A stretch of 64,000 nucleotides of DNA, taken from the NCBI GenBank assembly GCA_041277045.1, contig JBGFSY010000001.1, forward strand, positions 186,001-250,000, read 5' to 3'. The notes below the pieces were generated by a model, which was given only the letters and a program-made list of their open reading frames with translations, searched no databases and had not been told where the DNA came from. A program made the translations under genes and the position numbers. The stretch comes from Reddybacter sp041277045 (GTDB lineage: Bacteria; Pseudomonadota; Gammaproteobacteria; Pseudomonadales; Porticoccaceae). Below are positions 45,639 to 54,372 of the stretch, piece after piece (within the stretch, counting starts at the first letter, position 1; each line of letters opens with the position of its first letter).

Positions 45639-45848
45639 ATGAAGAAGCCATGCAGAGAGCTTACCCTGTTGTAGCGATACCAGATACAAGCCTGTGACGA
45701 AGCCGGCTTTTCACAAACAAATACAGCGTTACAAATTGGTTGTTATAAATCAACGGGCAGCCTTGATCGTAAACGCCGTAAGGCTGGGCGCTACAATGCT
45801 GAAGCCCTCCATGTAACGGCGATAAAGATCCGTCAATCGACTGATTAA
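45639..45848 (+). pseudogene. IS30-family transposase N-terminal remnant
   Basis: The plus strand reads MKKPCRELTLL, a TAG at 45672-45674, then RYQIQACDEAGFSQTNTALQ followed by IGCYKSTGSLDRKRRKAGRY and NAEALHVTAIKIRQ before a TAA. Apart from substitutions and the stop, this follows the helix-turn-helix start of IS30 transposases (consensus like RYQIYALKKAGHSQTEIA, then LGVHKSTISRELRRN). No catalytic domain is recognisable further on. It is an old relic at the junction between the glycan cluster and uvrA. Confidence 0.72.
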
Positions 45849-46097
45849 GAGCACGCTTCACCCCGGTACAACGGCCTGAAACGGCCTGAAACGGCCAATA
45901 ATCGACTTCATTATGGCCATTGCGAGAACCACACCGTTCATTGTCCCGAATTTGCCAGCCTTAGCGCTGCACTTATTACTTGAACTCGAGCTTATTTAAA
46001 ACAGTAGCCCGATACAAAAACCATCGTACGCTGCTGTATCACTAACACCCCTCATCCCTCTATAATTGCTCGTTTGCCCAACGGTTAAGCCCAACCC
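45849..46097. other. Junction region upstream of uvrA
   Basis: No intact gene. A tandem repeat of the 10-mer ACGGCCTGAA (2.6 copies, 45871-45896) is followed by unassigned sequence that may be further IS30 debris. TATAAT at 46061-46066 is a plausible uvrA -10 element, 32 bases before its ATG; the -35 is weak. Confidence 0.45.
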
Positions 46098-48971
46098 ATG
46101 AAATTGATAAAACTGCGCGGTGCGCGAACCCACAATCTCAAGAATATTGATATTGATATACCCCGGGACAAGCTGGTGGTAATCACCGGGCTATCCGGTT
46201 CTGGCAAGTCTTCCCTGGCCTTTGATACGCTTTATGCTGAGGGACAACGACGCTACGTTGAGTCACTCTCCGCCTATGCCCGACAGTTCTTGTCGATGAT
46301 GGAAAAGCCCGACATCGACCATATTGAGGGTTTGTCGCCGGCTATTTCCATCGAGCAGAAATCGACCTCCCACAACCCCCGCTCCACCGTGGGCACCATT
46401 ACCGAGATTTACGACTATCTGCGGCTGCTCTATGCCCGCACGGGTGAGCCGCGCTGCCCGGAGCACAATGAGAAGCTGGCGGCACAAACCGTCAGCCAGA
46501 TGGTTGACCAGATACTGGCGCTGGGCGAGGACACCAAGCTGATGATTATTGCGCCGCTGATTCGTGAGCGCAAAGGCGAGCATTTACATGTCTTTGAGCA
46601 ATTGCGCGCCCAGGGCTTTATTCGCGCTCGCGTCGATGGCCGGGTTTATGAACTCGACGAGCTGCCCGATTTGGAGAAAAACAAGAAACACACCATTGAA
46701 GTGGTAGTGGATCGCATCAAGGTGCGTGACGATATCGCCCTGCGTTTGTCCGAGTCTATTGAGACCTCCCTCGCTCTGTCGGAAGGCCTGGTGCTGGCCG
46801 CCTATATGGATGAAGAGGACAAGGACAAGGACAAGCCCGACCACATTTTTTCCGCCCGCTTTGCCTGCCCGCAGTGCAACTACAGCATTAACGAACTGGA
46901 GCCAAGGGTGTTTTCTTTTAACAACCCCTCCGGCGCCTGCCCCGGTTGTGACGGACTAGGCAACAAGCAGTTTTTCGATATTGACCGCGTTGTGCAGCAC
47001 CCCGAGGCAACGATTTCTGAAGGTGCGATTCGCGGTTGGGACCGGCGCAATCTGTTTTACTTCAATATGCTCACCTCGCTGGCCAGCCACTATGGCTTTG
47101 ACATCGACACGCCCTTTGAAGAACTCACTGCCGCGCAACAGCAAAAGGTCTTGTTTGGCAGCGGCACTGAAGAGATCGCCTTTAATTACGTCAATGATCG
47201 CGGCAGCGTCTATAAGCGCACTCATACCTTCGAGGGCATTATTCCCAATATGGAGCGGCGCTATCGGGAGACGGAGTCGCAAACCGTGCGCGAAGATCTC
47301 GCCAAGTATCAAAACACCCAGTCCTGCCCCGAGTGCCAGGGCCAGCGCCTTAACAAAGCGGCGCGGCACGTCTTTATCGACGAGAAAAGCTTGCCCGAAG
47401 TCACCGCTTTATCGATTGGTGATTTGGCCGACTATTATCAGCAACTCACACTCGAGGGCCAGCAAGCACAAATTGCCGAGCAGATTTTGAAGGAAATTCG
47501 CGACCGCCTGCATTTTCTGGTCGACGTTGGCCTCAATTATCTGACCCTCGACCGCAGTGCAGAAACCCTCTCCGGCGGTGAAGCCCAGCGCATTCGCCTG
47601 GCCAGTCAGATCGGCGCGGGCCTGGTGGGGGTAATGTATATTCTCGACGAACCTTCCATTGGCCTCCACCAGCGCGACAACACTCGCCTGCTCAGCACCC
47701 TGGTGCGCTTGCGCGACCTCGGCAACACAGTGATTGTGGTCGAGCACGACGAGGAGGCGATTCGCGCCGCCGACTATGTGGTCGACATTGGCCCCGGTGC
47801 CGGTGTGCACGGTGGTGAGGTGATCGCCTGCGGGCAGGTCGAGGATATTCTCGCCGAAGAGCGCTCGCTGACAGGGGACTATTTGTCCGGTCGAAAGGCC
47901 ATCGCCATCCCTGTCGAACGCACGCCCAACGATGCTGAAAAACAGCTCAGCCTGCGCGGTGTCGACGGCAACAATCTACAAGCCGTGGATATCGACATTC
48001 CCATCGGCCTGCTGACCTGCGTTACCGGGGTCTCCGGTTCCGGCAAGTCGACGCTGATCAATGAAACTCTCTACCCGCTCGCGGCGACGGCGCTGAATAA
48101 AGCCACCACGCTAACCCCGGCACCTCACACTAGCGTTAGCGGGCTGGAGCAACTCGACAAGTGTGTCGATATTGACCAGAGCCCCATTGGCCGCACGCCG
48201 CGCTCGAACCCGGCAACCTATACCGGTATTTTCACCCCGGTGCGAGAGCTGTTCGCCGGCACACAAGAGGCGCGATCACGGGGCTATAAAGTCGGCCGCT
48301 TCAGCTTTAATGTCAAAGGCGGACGCTGCGAGGCCTGCCAGGGCGACGGTGTTAAAAAGGTCGAAATGCATTTTTTACCCGATGTGTATGTCACCTGTGA
48401 CACCTGCAAGGGCGCGCGCTACAACCGCGAAACACTGGAGATTCGCTACAAGGGCAAGAATATCCACCAGGTGCTGGATATGACCATTGAAGACGCCCTG
48501 GATTTTTTCAACCCCGTACCCAGCATCGCCACCAAGCTGCAAACCCTCAGCGATGTCGGCCTCTCGTATATCAAACTGGGCCAGGCGGCGACGACCCTGT
48601 CCGGCGGTGAGGCCCAGCGGGTCAAGTTATCGCGAGAGTTATCGAAACGCGACACCGGCAGAACCTTGTATATTCTCGACGAGCCCACCACCGGCCTGCA
48701 TTTTCACGATATTCAACAGTTGCTCACGGTGCTGCACCGCTTTCGCGACCACGGTAATACCGTGGTAGTGATTGAGCACAACCTCGATGTGATTAAAACC
48801 GCTGACTGGGTAATTGACCTGGGGCCAGAGGGCGGCAGCGGCGGTGGTCGCATTATCGCCACCGGCACACCGGAGGAGGTCGCGGATACTGAAGGTTCAC
48901 ACACCGGGCACTTTTTGAAAGCGCTGCTCAAGCCAAAAAAACCGGCGAGCCAGGCTGCTAAACAAGCCTAG
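46098..48971 (+). CDS. uvrA: Excinuclease ABC subunit A
   Basis: 957 residues, the standard length. There are two ABC modules: Walker A GLSGSGKSSLAFDTLYAEGQ near 32 and GVSGSGKSTLINETLYPLA near 645, each with a signature (LSGGEAQRIRLASQIG near 490, LSGGEAQRVKLSRELS near 834). Zinc clusters include CPQCNYSINELEPRVFSFNN, CPECQGQRLN and CEACQGDGVKKVEMHFLPDV. UvrA finds bulky DNA lesions and loads UvrB in nucleotide excision repair. It is divergent from the glycan cluster; in relatives it is divergent from the MFS-ssb pair. No clear LexA box is visible. Confidence 0.98.
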   Translation: MKLIKLRGARTHNLKNIDIDIPRDKLVVITGLSGSGKSSLAFDTLYAEGQRRYVESLSAYARQFLSMMEKPDIDHIEGLSPAISIEQKSTSHNPRSTVGTITEIYDYLRLLYARTGEPRCPEHNEKLAAQTVSQMVDQILALGEDTKLMIIAPLIRERKGEHLHVFEQLRAQGFIRARVDGRVYELDELPDLEKNKKHTIEVVVDRIKVRDDIALRLSESIETSLALSEGLVLAAYMDEEDKDKDKPDHIFSARFACPQCNYSINELEPRVFSFNNPSGACPGCDGLGNKQFFDIDRVVQHPEATISEGAIRGWDRRNLFYFNMLTSLASHYGFDIDTPFEELTAAQQQKVLFGSGTEEIAFNYVNDRGSVYKRTHTFEGIIPNMERRYRETESQTVREDLAKYQNTQSCPECQGQRLNKAARHVFIDEKSLPEVTALSIGDLADYYQQLTLEGQQAQIAEQILKEIRDRLHFLVDVGLNYLTLDRSAETLSGGEAQRIRLASQIGAGLVGVMYILDEPSIGLHQRDNTRLLSTLVRLRDLGNTVIVVEHDEEAIRAADYVVDIGPGAGVHGGEVIACGQVEDILAEERSLTGDYLSGRKAIAIPVERTPNDAEKQLSLRGVDGNNLQAVDIDIPIGLLTCVTGVSGSGKSTLINETLYPLAATALNKATTLTPAPHTSVSGLEQLDKCVDIDQSPIGRTPRSNPATYTGIFTPVRELFAGTQEARSRGYKVGRFSFNVKGGRCEACQGDGVKKVEMHFLPDVYVTCDTCKGARYNRETLEIRYKGKNIHQVLDMTIEDALDFFNPVPSIATKLQTLSDVGLSYIKLGQAATTLSGGEAQRVKLSRELSKRDTGRTLYILDEPTTGLHFHDIQQLLTVLHRFRDHGNTVVVIEHNLDVIKTADWVIDLGPEGGSGGGRIIATGTPEEVADTEGSHTGHFLKALLKPKKPASQAAKQA

Positions 48972-48989
48972 AACAGCTAAAGTTAGTTT

Positions 48990-50240
48990 ATGGATATTTA
49001 CTTAGTGGGCGGCGCAGTGCGCGACAAACTCCTTGGCCTCGACGTTAAGGATCGCGACTGGGTCGTGGTTGGTGCCCAACCACAGGCGCTGGAGCAACTG
49101 GGCTTTCGTACGGTGGGCAGCGACTTCCCCGTCTTCCTCCATCCCGACACAGGCGAGGAATATGCCCTCGCTCGCACTGAACGCAAGAACGGCCACGGCT
49201 ATGGCGGTTTTGTGTTTCATACCGACACCAGCGTTACCCTGGAGCAGGATCTCTCCCGTCGTGACCTCACCATTAACGCCATTGCCGAAGACAGCAATGG
49301 CCAGTTGATCGACCCCTACGGCGGCCAGCAAGACATTCTCGACCGCAAGCTGCGCCATGCTTCTGCCGCCTTTGTTGAAGACCCCTTAAGGGTACTACGC
49401 GTCGCTCGCTTCGCCGCCCGTTTTCATCACCTTGGTTTTAGCGTTGCCGACGAAACACTGGCTTTAATGAAAAGTATTACTGATAGCGGCGAGCTGGAAT
49501 ACCTGACGCCAGAACGAGTTTGGAGCGAAACACTCAAGGCCCTGTCGGAGGGGTCACCGCGCACCTATATTGAAGTGCTGCGTGAATGCGGCGCACTCGC
49601 AGTACTCTTCCCCGAACTGGAAAAGCTCTTCGGCGTGCCTCAGCGGGCTGACTTTCACCCCGAGGTCGACACCGGCATACACCTGCTGATGGCGATGGAT
49701 CAGGCCACCAAACTGAGCAGCGACCCCCGCGTACGCTTTGCGGTAATGATGCACGACCTGGGCAAAGGCATTACCCCCGAACATATATTGCCCCGCCATA
49801 TGGGCCACGAAGAGGCCGGCGTGCCGCTGGTAGAAGCCTTTTGCCAACGACTGCGGGTACCTAATCGCTTTCGCAAGCTGGCTATTGTCGTTACCCGCTA
49901 CCACCTGCTGTGCCACAAAATCGACACCCTGCGCCCGGCCACGGTGCTAAAAGTACTTAAAGGCCTGGACGTATTCCGCCAGCCCGAAGCACTACAATGT
50001 TTTCTGCTCGCCTGCATCGCCGATGCCCGGGGTCGCACCGGTTTTGAAGAGGTCGACTACCCCTCTGCTCAATGGCTGCAAAACATTGCCGACATGGTGA
50101 CGGGCATTACTAGCGAACAATTTGTTAATGCTGGTCTCAAGGGGGCCGCTATCGGTGTGGCGCTGGATAACAAGCGTCTGGAATGTATCACTGAATATAA
50201 ACACGACAAACAACACGAGCATGAAGGCAATAATGCCTGA
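48990..50240 (+). CDS. cca: CCA tRNA nucleotidyltransferase
   Basis: 416 residues. YLVGGAVRDKLLGLDVKDRD is the polymerase-beta-type nucleotide loop, RRDLTINAIAED near 90 and DPLRVLRVARFAARF near 130 are class II motifs, and MMHDLGKGITPEHILPRHMG near 250 is the HD phosphohydrolase domain seen in gammaproteobacterial Cca. The enzyme adds or repairs the 3' CCA of tRNA. It lies 18 bases after uvrA, and its stop overlaps the next gene. Confidence 0.96.
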   Translation: MDIYLVGGAVRDKLLGLDVKDRDWVVVGAQPQALEQLGFRTVGSDFPVFLHPDTGEEYALARTERKNGHGYGGFVFHTDTSVTLEQDLSRRDLTINAIAEDSNGQLIDPYGGQQDILDRKLRHASAAFVEDPLRVLRVARFAARFHHLGFSVADETLALMKSITDSGELEYLTPERVWSETLKALSEGSPRTYIEVLRECGALAVLFPELEKLFGVPQRADFHPEVDTGIHLLMAMDQATKLSSDPRVRFAVMMHDLGKGITPEHILPRHMGHEEAGVPLVEAFCQRLRVPNRFRKLAIVVTRYHLLCHKIDTLRPATVLKVLKGLDVFRQPEALQCFLLACIADARGRTGFEEVDYPSAQWLQNIADMVTGITSEQFVNAGLKGAAIGVALDNKRLECITEYKHDKQHEHEGNNA

Positions 50241-50973
50241 ACAGGCCCCGGTCGCATTAATTACCGGCGCTGCCCGACGCATTGGCGCGGCCATTGCCAC
50301 TCGGTTGCACGGCTGCGGTTATCGAGTAATTATTCACTATCAAAATTCAGCAGCCGATGCTGAAAAACTCTGTCTAAAACTCAACACCCGCCGCGCCGAA
50401 TCAGCCCATGCCCTGCAAGCCAACTTGCTCGATGTAGACAGCGTTCAACAACTGGCCAAAGCCAGTATTGCACACTGGGGCCAGCTCAATGCACTGGTTA
50501 ATAATGCCTCCAGTTTTTATCCCACCCCTCTTGCCACCGCAACAAACACCCAGTGGGATGAACTGATTGGCAGTAATTTAAAAGGCCCTTTTTTTCTCTG
50601 TCAGACACTGGCCGACGAGCTAAAAAAACACTGCGGCAGCATCGTTAATATTGCCGATATTCACGCCCACCAACCTTTAAAGAACCACAGCATTTATTGC
50701 ATCGCTAAAGCCGGGAATAAAATGCTGACTAAAACACTGGCTAAAGACCTCGCCCCAAAAATTAGAGTTAACGGCATTGCCCCCGGCGTTATTCTCTGGC
50801 CAGAAAATGACCATCAAAATAATGATCAACAAAAAGAATTAATAAAAACCATCCCTCTGAACCGCATGGGGAATAGTGACGACATTGCTCGATTAGTTGA
50901 ATTTTTCATTACCAGTGCCAGCTATATAACCGGTCAAACTATCGCTATTGACGGTGGAAAGCACCTCAACTAA
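50233..50973 (+). CDS. Pteridine reductase (FolM-like short-chain dehydrogenase)
   Basis: About 246 residues from the ATG at 50233, which has GAAGG 5 bases upstream and overlaps the cca stop; a longer frame from 50122 lies inside cca and is rejected. ALITGAARRIGAAIATRLHG, with Arg-Arg in the cofactor loop, marks NADPH-using pteridine reductases. NNASSFYPTPL near 92 and YCIAKAGNKMLTK near 155 (Tyr-x3-Lys) complete the active site. It likely reduces dihydromonapterin or dihydropteridines; folK and folB lie just downstream on the other strand. Confidence 0.88.
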   Translation: MPEQAPVALITGAARRIGAAIATRLHGCGYRVIIHYQNSAADAEKLCLKLNTRRAESAHALQANLLDVDSVQQLAKASIAHWGQLNALVNNASSFYPTPLATATNTQWDELIGSNLKGPFFLCQTLADELKKHCGSIVNIADIHAHQPLKNHSIYCIAKAGNKMLTKTLAKDLAPKIRVNGIAPGVILWPENDHQNNDQQKELIKTIPLNRMGNSDDIARLVEFFITSASYITGQTIAIDGGKHLN

Positions 50974-51018
50974 TACCTTTGACTTACATCAAAAAAAACC
51001 CTCTCCTTTAACAACGCC

Positions 51019-51047
51019 CTTGAAAACCTACTTATAAATCCCATTAT
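51019..51047 (+). promoter_or_regulatory. Sigma-32-type heat-shock promoter of the Hsp20 gene
   Basis: CTTGAA (51019-51024) and CCCATTAT (51040-51047) with 15 bases between match the sigma-32 pattern CTTGAAA/CCCCATNT. It sits 44 bases before the small heat-shock gene. Confidence 0.75.
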
Positions 51048-51090
51048 TAATTGTGCAGCACATTGAAATTAATAGATTGGAGAACTCGCC

Positions 51091-51522
51091 ATGACACTCG
51101 TACCCCGAGGTAACTTTTTCGACATTGACCACGCCTTCGATAATTTTTGGTCGCCCGCCAAACATTCAGAAACACCGGAGAGTGGTTTTTTTGCACCACG
51201 CGTCGACATAAAAGAACTGGATCATTGTTATGAAATTACTGCCGAACTACCCGGCGTAAAAAAGGATGATATTCACGTCACTCTGGAGGATGGCGTGTTA
51301 TCAATCAGCGCTGAGACATGTAGCGAAAACAAGGAAGAAGAAAACGGCAAGGTGATTCGCCAAGAGCGCCGTTACGGAAAGTATTTACGCAGCTTCACCC
51401 TCGGCAATAACATTCACGAAGAAGATATCAGCGCCGATTTTACTGACGGCGTACTTAAACTCAAGGCGCCAAAAGCACCGGATGAAGTACCACAAAAACG
51501 CAGGATTTCTATTGCGGGATAA
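51091..51522 (+). CDS. Hsp20/alpha-crystallin small heat-shock protein
   Basis: 143 residues. The alpha-crystallin domain covers about 35-130 (APRVDIKELDHCYEITAELP, GVKKDDIHVTLEDGVLSI). The C-terminal RRISIAG contains the I-x-I anchor that links dimers into oligomers. It holds unfolding proteins for refolding by DnaK. GGAG lies 8 bases before the ATG and a heat-shock-type promoter precedes it. Residues 1-35 include DHAFDNFW, as in class A bacterial members. Confidence 0.95.
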   Translation: MTLVPRGNFFDIDHAFDNFWSPAKHSETPESGFFAPRVDIKELDHCYEITAELPGVKKDDIHVTLEDGVLSISAETCSENKEEENGKVIRQERRYGKYLRSFTLGNNIHEEDISADFTDGVLKLKAPKAPDEVPQKRRISIAG

Positions 51523-51556
51523 TACAGGTTCGATTGAAATAGACACTTAAACCAGA

Positions 51557-51600
51557 CTAAAAAAACTGTCGAAAATAAATCATTTCGGCAGTTTTTTTAG
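51557..51600. terminator. Bidirectional terminator between hsp20 and folK
   Basis: 18-base arms at 51557-51574 and 51583-51600 pair with one wobble (CTAAAAAAACTG.CGAAA with its complement) around an 8-base loop. The outer A7/T7 make it work both ways for the convergent genes. Confidence 0.9.
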
Positions 51601-51613
51601 TCATGACAAAGGA

Positions 51614-52144
51614 TTATGACTTGCTGGAAATACAGCGCCCCTGCCAGCTAAAGTCTATACGCCAAAGTTTTTGATTACGGCCTTTAAAATTCACTGCAAT
51701 ATCGCGATAGGCTTTACCGCTCACCGGGTGTTTTTCATCCGAGGCAATATCAACCAGGGGCAGAAGCACAAAGGCATTTTCGGTCACCTCATCCCTGGGC
51801 AGGGCAACACCGTCGACCATACCGCTTAAGCCGCCACAGGTCAGAATATCGATATCCAGTGTTCGCGGGCCAAATTTAGGCCCCGCACGGCTGCGCTTAT
51901 TAGCCGTTTCAATATCGCGCATGATCACGGCGAGTTCACCGACACTCAGTGCGCTATCGATACCCACCACCAAATTATAAAAACTATCGCCGGTAAAACC
52001 CACGGACTCACTTTCATAAACCGGTGAAATAATTAATTCACCAAAGTGCTCGGCAAGGGCATCGAGACAGGCGAGAATGTTTTTCTCCCGCTCAATATTG
52101 CTGCCAAGACTCAGATAAACCCGACGCGAAATAGAAACCGTCAT
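51614..52144 (-). CDS. folK: 2-amino-4-hydroxy-6-hydroxymethyldihydropteridine pyrophosphokinase
   Basis: 176 residues. RVYLSLGSNIEREKNILACL near 7, NLVVGIDSALS near 57 and the diagnostic GPKFGPRTLDIDILTCGG near 88 mark HPPK. It pyrophosphorylates 6-hydroxymethyl-dihydropterin for folate synthesis. Its start overlaps the folB stop by 4 bases (ATGA). Confidence 0.95.
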   Translation of the reverse strand: MTVSISRRVYLSLGSNIEREKNILACLDALAEHFGELIISPVYESESVGFTGDSFYNLVVGIDSALSVGELAVIMRDIETANKRSRAGPKFGPRTLDIDILTCGGLSGMVDGVALPRDEVTENAFVLLPLVDIASDEKHPVSGKAYRDIAVNFKGRNQKLWRIDFSWQGRCISSKS

Positions 52145-52500
52145 GCGGGTTTCTCCCCGCGCTCAATAATAATGCCGACATCTTTCGAGCCACGCAGTGC
52201 GCCCGGTTTGCTGAGGCGCAGCTTTAGCCATGGCACATCAAATTCACCGAGCACAATGGTCGCGATCTCTTCCGCCAATCGCTCAACCAGCAAACACTGG
52301 GACTCTTCAACAAAGGCGATTAAACGCTTGGCGACCGCTTTGTAATTGAGCGTGTGTAGAATGTCATCGCTCGCGGCAGCCTTGCGAATATCAGCACCCA
52401 TTTCCAGATCAAGGGAAATCGTTTGGCGCACCTCGCGCTCCCAATCGTAAATACCGATAATCGTTTCAATCTGTAGATCGCGGATATAGACAATATCCAT
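52141..52500 (-). CDS. folB: Dihydroneopterin aldolase
   Basis: 119 residues. DIVYIRDLQIETIIGIYDWE (with the conserved Glu near residue 21) and the C-terminal LRLSKPGALRGSKDVGIIIE (catalytic Lys) are FolB signatures. It converts dihydroneopterin to hydroxymethyl-dihydropterin, the FolK substrate. It lies 3 bases after tsaD and overlaps folK: a compact tsaD-folB-folK unit. Confidence 0.95.
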   Translation of the reverse strand: MDIVYIRDLQIETIIGIYDWEREVRQTISLDLEMGADIRKAAASDDILHTLNYKAVAKRLIAFVEESQCLLVERLAEEIATIVLGEFDVPWLKLRLSKPGALRGSKDVGIIIERGEKPA

Positions 52501-52503
52501 GGC

Positions 52504-53571
52504 TTATTCCTCTGAGGCTGTCGCAATAGCCAGCTTATTATTCTGCAGGGGTGGCAAGGTATCGAGGGGCCAGCGCGGCGCGGCACGAATCGTCAGGTCA
52601 TCGTGCTGCCCGGCCATCAGCCGCTGACAACCGGCATAGGCGATCATCGCGCCGTTGTCGGTACAAAAAGCATTGCGCGCATAGAAGACTTTGGCATCAA
52701 GCTTGGCGAGGGCCTTTTCGAGACGCTCACGCAGGCAGACATTCGCTGAAACACCACCGGCAATCACCAATGTTTTAAGGCCGCTTTCCTTGATTGCCCG
52801 CCGGCATTTAATCACTAGCGTATCGACCACCGCATCCTGAAAAGCCCAGGCGATATCGGCCCGGGTTTGCTCGTCGGGCAGCACATCATCGCCACGCTCT
52901 TTAGCAACGGTATTTAAGGTAAAGGTTTTCAAACCCGAAAAACTGAAATCGAGACCGGGGCGATCGCACATCGGCCGGGGGAAACGAAAGCGCCCCGCCT
53001 CACCCTTCTCCGCCAATTTCGCGATGCGGGGGCCACCGGGGTAATCCATATCGAGCATTTTTGCGGCTTTATCAAAGGCCTCACCGGCGGCGTCGTCGAG
53101 GGATTCACCGAGAATTTCGTACGCACCAATATTTTGCACATGCACCAGCTGGGTGTGCCCGCCGGAAACCAGCAGGGCAATAAAGGGGTAGGCGGGCGGC
53201 TGCTCTTCAAGCATCGGCGCCAGTAAATGACCTTCCATGTGGTGCACGCCAAGGGTCGGCACATCCCAGGCATAACCCAGCGAGCGACCAACCGAGCCAC
53301 CCACCATCAGGGCGCCAATCAGGCCGGGGCCAGCGGTATAGGCAATGCCGTCGATGTCACTAGGTTGCAATGAGGTATCGGCCAGTATCTGGCGAATCAT
53401 CGGCAAGAGTTTTCGCACGTGATCTCGCGAGGCCAGTTCGGGCACCACACCACCGTAGTCGGCGTGCACCTCTACCTGACTGTATAAAGCATCAGCCAAT
53501 AACCCGGCGTCACTGTCATAGATCGCCACGCCGGTTTCATCACAAGATGTTTCTATGCCCAGTACTCGCAT
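52504..53571 (-). CDS. tsaD: tRNA N6-adenosine threonylcarbamoyltransferase
   Basis: 355 residues from the ATG at 53571, fixed by AAGGAG 4 bases upstream; the frame is open further upstream, but that part overlaps promoter sequence. MRVLGIETSCDETGVAIYDS opens the ASKHA fold, GVHHMEGHLLAPM gives the metal histidines 111 and 115, and LLVSGGHTQLV and DAAGEAFDKAAKML follow. It transfers threonylcarbamoyl to A37 of ANN-decoding tRNAs with TsaB/TsaE. Divergent from rpsU, the common arrangement. Confidence 0.97.
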   Translation of the reverse strand: MRVLGIETSCDETGVAIYDSDAGLLADALYSQVEVHADYGGVVPELASRDHVRKLLPMIRQILADTSLQPSDIDGIAYTAGPGLIGALMVGGSVGRSLGYAWDVPTLGVHHMEGHLLAPMLEEQPPAYPFIALLVSGGHTQLVHVQNIGAYEILGESLDDAAGEAFDKAAKMLDMDYPGGPRIAKLAEKGEAGRFRFPRPMCDRPGLDFSFSGLKTFTLNTVAKERGDDVLPDEQTRADIAWAFQDAVVDTLVIKCRRAIKESGLKTLVIAGGVSANVCLRERLEKALAKLDAKVFYARNAFCTDNGAMIAYAGCQRLMAGQHDDLTIRAAPRWPLDTLPPLQNNKLAIATASEE

Positions 53572-53718
53572 TGCTCTCCTTAAAAGCCTCCTCAAAAGCC
53601 GCCCTAACACGCTGTTGAATTGGCCACTTAAATTCGTCCGAGCGCATAATAATGTGCAACGACTGTGAAAACCACCCGATTTCATGGGCTTAGGCAACGG
53701 CGCAAGAACAATAAAATT

Positions 53719-53747
53719 TTGCACCCGAGGCGACAAGTGTATAGAAT
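53719..53747 (+). promoter_or_regulatory. Candidate promoter of the rpsU-yqeY-dnaG-rpoD operon
   Basis: TTGCAC (53719-53724) and TAGAAT (53742-53747) are 17 bases apart. A GC-rich discriminator (ACGCGACCCC) follows, a feature of growth-rate-controlled promoters. It gives a leader of about 105 bases before rpsU. Confidence 0.55.
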
Positions 53748-53858
53748 ACGCGACCCCAACAGGGGCTGTAGCCAAATTTATGTGGCTTATGCTGATAAAA
53801 AGCCTAAGCCCGGATCTTAGATAGTTAACAGATAGACAAGAAACAGGAAAGAGGATAG

Positions 53859-54074
53859 ATGCCTTCAGTACGTCTTAAAGAAAACGAACCTTTCGACATC
53901 GCTCTGCGTCGCTTCAAGCGCTCTTGCGAAAAAGCCGGCATTCTCGCCGAAGTTCGCCGTCGCGAATTTTATGAGAAGCCCACCTGGTGCCGCAAGCGTA
54001 AAGCTGCCGCCGCTGTTAAGCGTCACGCCAAGAAAGTACAACGCGAGTCGCGCAAGCTTCAACGGATGTACTAA
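53859..54074 (+). CDS. rpsU: 30S ribosomal protein S21
   Basis: 71 residues, usual length. MPSVRLKENEPFDIALRRFK, RRREFYEKPTWCRKRKAAAA and a basic C terminus are S21. It helps mRNA-16S pairing in initiation. First gene of the macromolecular-synthesis operon; a hairpin terminator before yqeY probably raises rpsU output over dnaG and rpoD. Confidence 0.98.
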   Translation: MPSVRLKENEPFDIALRRFKRSCEKAGILAEVRRREFYEKPTWCRKRKAAAAVKRHAKKVQRESRKLQRMY

Positions 54075-54206
54075 GCACTCTGCTTCACGTGTAAATTTTT
54101 TCTGCCGTATTTCCCTGCCCTTTACGGGGTAGCTTTTAGCAAGATCTTAGACCGGGCCTATTTAAGCAAAGCCCAGATAAGCTGCTAGCCAATACTTGCA
54201 GATAGT

Positions 54207-54234
54207 AAAAAGCGTCGCATGTCGGCGCTTTTTT
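54207..54234 (+). terminator. Partial terminator between rpsU and yqeY
   Basis: AAAAAGCGTCG pairs with CGGCGCTTTTT (one wobble) around CATGT, ending in T6. It lies 130 bases past rpsU inside the operon, so it likely acts as an attenuator. Confidence 0.75.
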
Positions 54235-54372
54235 CGTTTCTGGCTTTTACTCATATTTCGACGGAGCTTTACTAAGCTGGCATCACAGCTCAATATAGCG
54301 AAGCGCTTAAAGGCCTTATCCTTACAGCCAAAAAATAACTCAAACACCACCTCTGCGAGCCGGACAATAGCC

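Noticed and set aside
45590..45640. JUMPStart/ops element before the exporter operon
   Set aside because: On the minus strand only GGTAG is present; the full ops sequence is missing.
45661..45861. Minus-strand frame of 66 codons before uvrA
   Set aside because: It is the reverse of the IS30 transposase remnant, which explains the sequence better.
45871..45896. Possible CRISPR or satellite from repeated ACGGCCTGAA
   Set aside because: Only 2.6 head-to-tail copies with no spacers; a chance or slippage repeat.
46034..46049. LexA box before uvrA
   Set aside because: A CTGT half-site exists, but the second half (CACC) does not match ACAG.
50122..50232. Longer pteridine reductase starting inside cca
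   Set aside because: The extra 37 residues are shadow translation of cca; the ATG at 50233 has a good ribosome site and starts the SDR fold.
53572..53775. N-terminal extension of TsaD
   Set aside because: It would run through promoter sequence for rpsU, and the ATG at 53571 with AAGGAG matches the family start exactly.
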